Assembly (NCBI GenBank): GCA_036925085.1
Contig: JAUPFP010000004.1
Coordinates: forward strand, 1,874,001 to 1,938,000
DNA from: Brachycybe producta
Lineage: Eukaryota > Arthropoda > Diplopoda > Playtdesmida > Andrognathidae
DNA: 64,000 nucleotides
Reading direction: 5' to 3'
This document shows, in pieces, positions 59,992-64,000 of this stretch (the first letter of the stretch is position 1; every line of letters begins with the position of its first letter). The translations under genes and the position numbers were made by a program. The notes under the pieces were generated by a model that searched no databases, was not told where the DNA came from, and saw only the letters and a list, made by a program, of their open reading frames with translations.

Positions 59992-60765
59992 ATTGTATTT
60001 TGATTGGCTGTTGAAAATGTCAGTTGTTGAAACAGTCACAAAATAAACTACTGTACCAACAACAATAAACAATTTAACCACTTTTAATTACATTTTAAAA
60101 GTATTTTGTTAACTACAATTAAACTACATAAAGCAAACTATAGAATAGAAGTATTCTCTCTTCTAGTTCTGTTTATATTAAGCTACAACCCATGTCTTTA
60201 TCTGCTGATAAAGCATTGAATATCTGCTTAAATAATAAAACTTAAGTTTTCAAGAGTTTTACTATTTGAGAGTTAACTCGATACATCAAACTCTCTGTAA
60301 TTTGTCTCAAGTGTGCCATATTTAAATGAAGTTCATTTATTTTTCTCCCTCTCTCTCTCTCTCTCTCTTTTGTAAATGTTACCTGACTTTAGGACAGGAA
60401 GTGGACATCAATAATAATTAACAATCAAAAGTATCAATAAATCTAAAAAGTTGCTATTCTGTCTCAGCATGTTAGATATTTTTACATATTGAACTTCCTC
60501 CATAACATCCGTCGCGACATACTTCAATGAAGTGATGCATTTCATTATAATTTATATCCAAACAACTATCATTGGTAGAAATACAATTATTAAAATCTGC
60601 ATTTTGTTGTTTTTATTGTGTAGTAGAAAAAAAAACGAAGCAGGTTTCTGAAAGATCTGGTTAAAGAACAATAATAATAGTCAATGAAAGTGCTTTTTTC
60701 ACAAACATCATCTTATGTTTATTTATAAATATAAAAACTATTTTTTTCTTATTTCTATTTTCCAT

Positions 60766-61022
60766 CTTTAAGGTGGCTGAATAGATTTTTGTTTTGCTTT
60801 CGAAAATGACCATTGACATTTTATGGAAATATGTTTTAACATTATCACCAACTATTCTAGTTTCTAAACCACTTTGAATTTTTCTGTAATGTTTGTCTGG
60901 AAAATATAAATTTTCTCAAAACCACAAGTCAGGATGAAAAGACCTATAGAACATTAGCCACTGCAGTGGCGCCATTTGGGGAGACGAAAACAAAATAAAT
61001 ATCTATTCAGCTCCCTTAAAAG
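60766..61022. mobile_element. Element with CTTTAAGGTGGCTGAATAGAT-like inverted ends
   Basis: CTTTAAGGTGGCTGAATAG at 60,766-60,784 is mirrored by CTATTCAGCTCCCTTAAAAG at 61,003-61,022. The interior holds FB1-type right-arm sequence (ACTATTCTAGTTTCTAAACC) and the CACTGCAGTGGCGCCATT segment shared with 27,315. It may be a complete variant defining the true ends of an FB1 subfamily. Confidence 0.55.
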
Positions 61023-61029
61023 AGTGGAC

Positions 61030-64000
61030 TAATTTCTGATGGCACTAATCAAACTGCTATAGGAAAATTGCATTGCAAATGCGATCTCATACAAATACTA
61101 TATTGGTAGGAATCTACCAGTTGCTAACACTAGAAAGACTGAAAAGAGTGCTTGTGTGTAAGCCTGCATTATGAATACGGGCCATAGTAAGCAAGGTACA
61201 ATTCCTTGTCAACCATCATCATCCACATCCACCTCCACGTCTGTAATATACATTGCAGGCAGCATTCATTCATTCATTGTTGCATTTTAAAATGTTGCTG
61301 CATTGTTGCCACTTACCTACATGTGCTTGTTGTGCCCATTAAATGATGCATCAAACCGTTGCCTCATTCTGATCAATGATTGGTTGAGATGATATATACT
61401 AGAGGCCGGATGGAAACCTGTCCTTTTGCATACAATGTAAGACAATATTGCCAGTCATAATTACAATTTAATGACAGGATACTGACAATTTACTAAATGT
61501 GTCTGTATGTTGAGATGGAGAGGAGGATTATTTTAGAAGGTGGAGAATGGAGTGAGTGTGGGAGGATGCAGAAAAAAATACAGCAAGAAAAAGAAAATGG
61601 TTTTCAATCCAACTTATATCCATGTAGATGATGACCAAATGTTTCCTTTTAAGTTTAACTAGAGAGGTGTTATTTGGAGGTGGAGGGAAGAGGGTATCTT
61701 TATGAGAGATTATGAGTGGGTTGGTTGCAGGATATAAAATTTATATAGGCCTAGTTAGATAGATATTGGGGGTGGTAGTTACCTGAGGGGATGTTGGAAG
61801 TTACCTGGGGGGAGAGAATCTTGGAGAGGTGAATTGATAAAAGGGAAAGAAATCTGAGAGAATTGGGCGTTCACCAAAGAAAAAAAGCAATTTCTGACGC
61901 GTGCTAACTGCTAACCCCCCCTGAAGGCATCGTGATTTTTGGTTTCTCGGTGTTTTAACGTAAAAATCGAATTTTGTTAAAAGGATAGGAAGAAAAATAT
62001 ATATCGAAAATTTAGATCACGAATATTTTTTTTCTTCATATTTTATTATGAAAATGAAGCCATCATATTTTAAGACTTACAAAGTAGAAAATAAGTTTTA
62101 TTTTTAATATATGTAATGTAATCGCAATTGGAAATCTACAAAACCGTTTTTTAGTATCTTAATATATTAATATTATTTTTATTGTTGCTCGTGTTCGGAT
62201 TACTCATAACATTTTTAAAATTTATTCGTAATCAAAAACTGACACTTCCGGTTTGAAGTAAAAAAAAAACAGCTTTTGATCAGTGTAAAAAGAAAAAAAT
62301 GGAAATAACGTTTTTCTCAACATGAAGTGATAAAAAATTCTATGAAAACTATATCAAACGCTTTTCTTAAATCAATATTTATTAATCAATATAATTGTAA
62401 TTTAAGTTTTTTTATCAATGTCTTCAAAGTGATAAAAGTTCTACAGAAACTCTATCAAATGCTTTTCTTAAATCAATCTGTAGCAATCATTATACAGTTT
62501 TAGATTTACATTTTTTTTCTCAACATTTCAGAAGAGTTTTAAGTTCTACGGAAACTATATCAAACGTTTTTTTTTTTCGTTAAATCAATCTTCAGCAATC
62601 AATATACAGCTTTAGTTTTATCTTGTGATCAATATATCAGTTTAAAATATTGTTTTGTTTCATTTTGTGTGACCAAAGGGGTTATCCATATATGCTTGTA
62701 TTGAAATATCAAATGCATGTGCTTTTACAAAAGCAAGTCATCAAGGTATGATTGTTATACATTTGTCATTATACCATCATCTTCCATTATCATAAAAAAA
62801 TCTGGTGAACATTTCTTTTGATCAACTGATCACCTTCTTATTGAAGGGAATTGTGAGATACTAGTACAAGATTCGATCTGCCCATTAAAAAAAAAGTTGA
62901 AGAAGTACTTTTTTATTTAAAAAAGAGAAGAAACCTAAAAAAAGGTAGGCAACCACATTTCTATTGTTTTAAAATTGCATTGTATTTGAACTTTAAACTT
63001 TATTCTAGTATATATATATATGTATAGTGTAGTACAATACCGTTAAAATGGGTTGAATATGACCTGGAAAAATTATACCCACCAAAAAAAAAAAACAGAG
63101 TAAAGGAAAGAAATAGTGAATTCACTCACAGAATACATTTGGATTGGTATTATTATAAGACATATTTTTGTATAGACAATGTGTCAATTATAAATTGTCA
63201 CTGTGTATATCACATTGTAACATCATGAATTAAATATTGATGACAATGGTGGGAAAATAAAAACTGGTTGATATTATGGGGAGGAGGCGAATCATTTTGT
63301 ATAATCAGTTTTCAAATAGAATTAAAAAAAAAAAAGATTATTCGACACATTATGTTTGTAATTTATGTGAATTGTTGAATAAGAAAGGTTATTAGTCAGT
63401 AGCAATAGTCATGGCTAAGGGAATGCGCAACTTTTATCATAAATAAATAAAAAAAAATTGAAAGTTCTTTTAACAACATTTGAAACATATTATGAAGACA
63501 GCTAATTAACTATTGGTAATTTTTATACAGCAATTGTTGCTTTCTGTTGAGTAGTACTATTACAGCGTCAAAAAGTTTAGGTACTTATGCGTCGTTTATA
63601 CAGTAGTAGGGGTTTCATGATGCCAACCTGAAATTTTACATAGGGCCTATAAACGGTGACATTAAGCTGCGTGACACGCGCAAATATTTATGGCAAGAGC
63701 GCAGTTCGTATGGCTGACCTCAGCCACAACATTCTTTAAAAAAATGTTAGTGGGGGTCTTGTCCCAAGCCAACCTCTAGTACACTGTGCAAAGCTGTATA
63801 TACTGTACAGTATGACTAGGGGTGACCATTCTAAAAATATAAGAGATTTTTGCACGTACAGACTCGTATTTTTAGTCATTTTTACCTGGTGGTATTCGAC
63901 AATGGAATTTACATGCAGAGGAGGTTTTGCATGGGGAACGTTTTGATTTAGGGAATTTACATGGGTGCTATTCAACAAGGCATTGGAGAACAAAGCAACA
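61030..64000. other. AT-rich intergenic sequence, no gene seen
   Basis: Near 62,340-62,600 a short unit (CTATGAAAACTATATCAAAC, GCTTTTCTTAAATCAAT) recurs three times at ~110-bp spacing, a degenerate tandem repeat. The terminal minus-strand frame (63,736-63,993) has no recognised domain. Confidence 0.5.

Noticed and set aside
1-64000. CRISPR arrays, bacterial operons, rRNA genes
   Set aside because: None seen; the spliced genes and composition are eukaryotic and no regularly spaced short direct repeats with unique spacers are present.

Overview
This is nuclear DNA from a eukaryote, most likely an invertebrate animal. It is strongly AT-rich with long homopolymer and dinucleotide tracts. The genes are split by GT-AG introns. 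The one firmly identified gene encodes a dynactin p62 subunit close to the animal form, and several sites resemble bilaterian CTCF motifs. I cannot name the phylum or species from the sequence alone.

Only about 9 kb in the middle is clearly genic. Two genes diverge from a roughly 270-bp shared promoter at 19.3-19.57 kb. Rightward (19,568-22,686) is a complete 12-exon dynactin subunit 4 gene (DCTN4/p62), 454 codons, with every splice phase consistent. Leftward (19,297 down to 13,947) is an eight-exon gene for an acidic, arginine/serine-rich, probably nuclear protein that I cannot name. Its last intron can be spliced to a charged coiled-coil exon (686 aa) or read through to a nearer stop (652 aa).

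The rest has no firm gene. Four weak candidate exons are recorded: a short initiator exon near 5.0 kb (-), a CpG-rich exon near 40.2 kb (-), a possible first exon near 56.9 kb (-), and an untranslated exon near 58.2 kb (+). They may belong to genes with very long introns.

The flanks are dominated by short non-autonomous inverted-repeat DNA. The most abundant family, called FB1 here, is an imperfect palindrome of about 250-350 bp with arms of 100 bp or more. About 18 full, half or decayed copies are visible, four of them packed into 25.2-27.1 kb and one inside an intron of the RS-rich gene. Other classes are: FB2, a second foldback family rich in GTCG/CGAC; a foldback element carrying a GTTGAA minisatellite between its arms (37.2-37.8 kb); a TA-flanked element with 11-13 bp terminal inverted repeats (29.4 kb); a family with TACTCGCTTTTAT ends, one copy of which contains a nested tRNA-like SINE; two decayed 3' ends of a non-LTR retrotransposon; a near-perfect 50-bp-arm inverted repeat (59.85 kb); and a three-unit ~200-bp tandem repeat (56 kb). 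There are also seven long G or C runs, three of exactly 18 bases. Family and copy assignments were made by eye.
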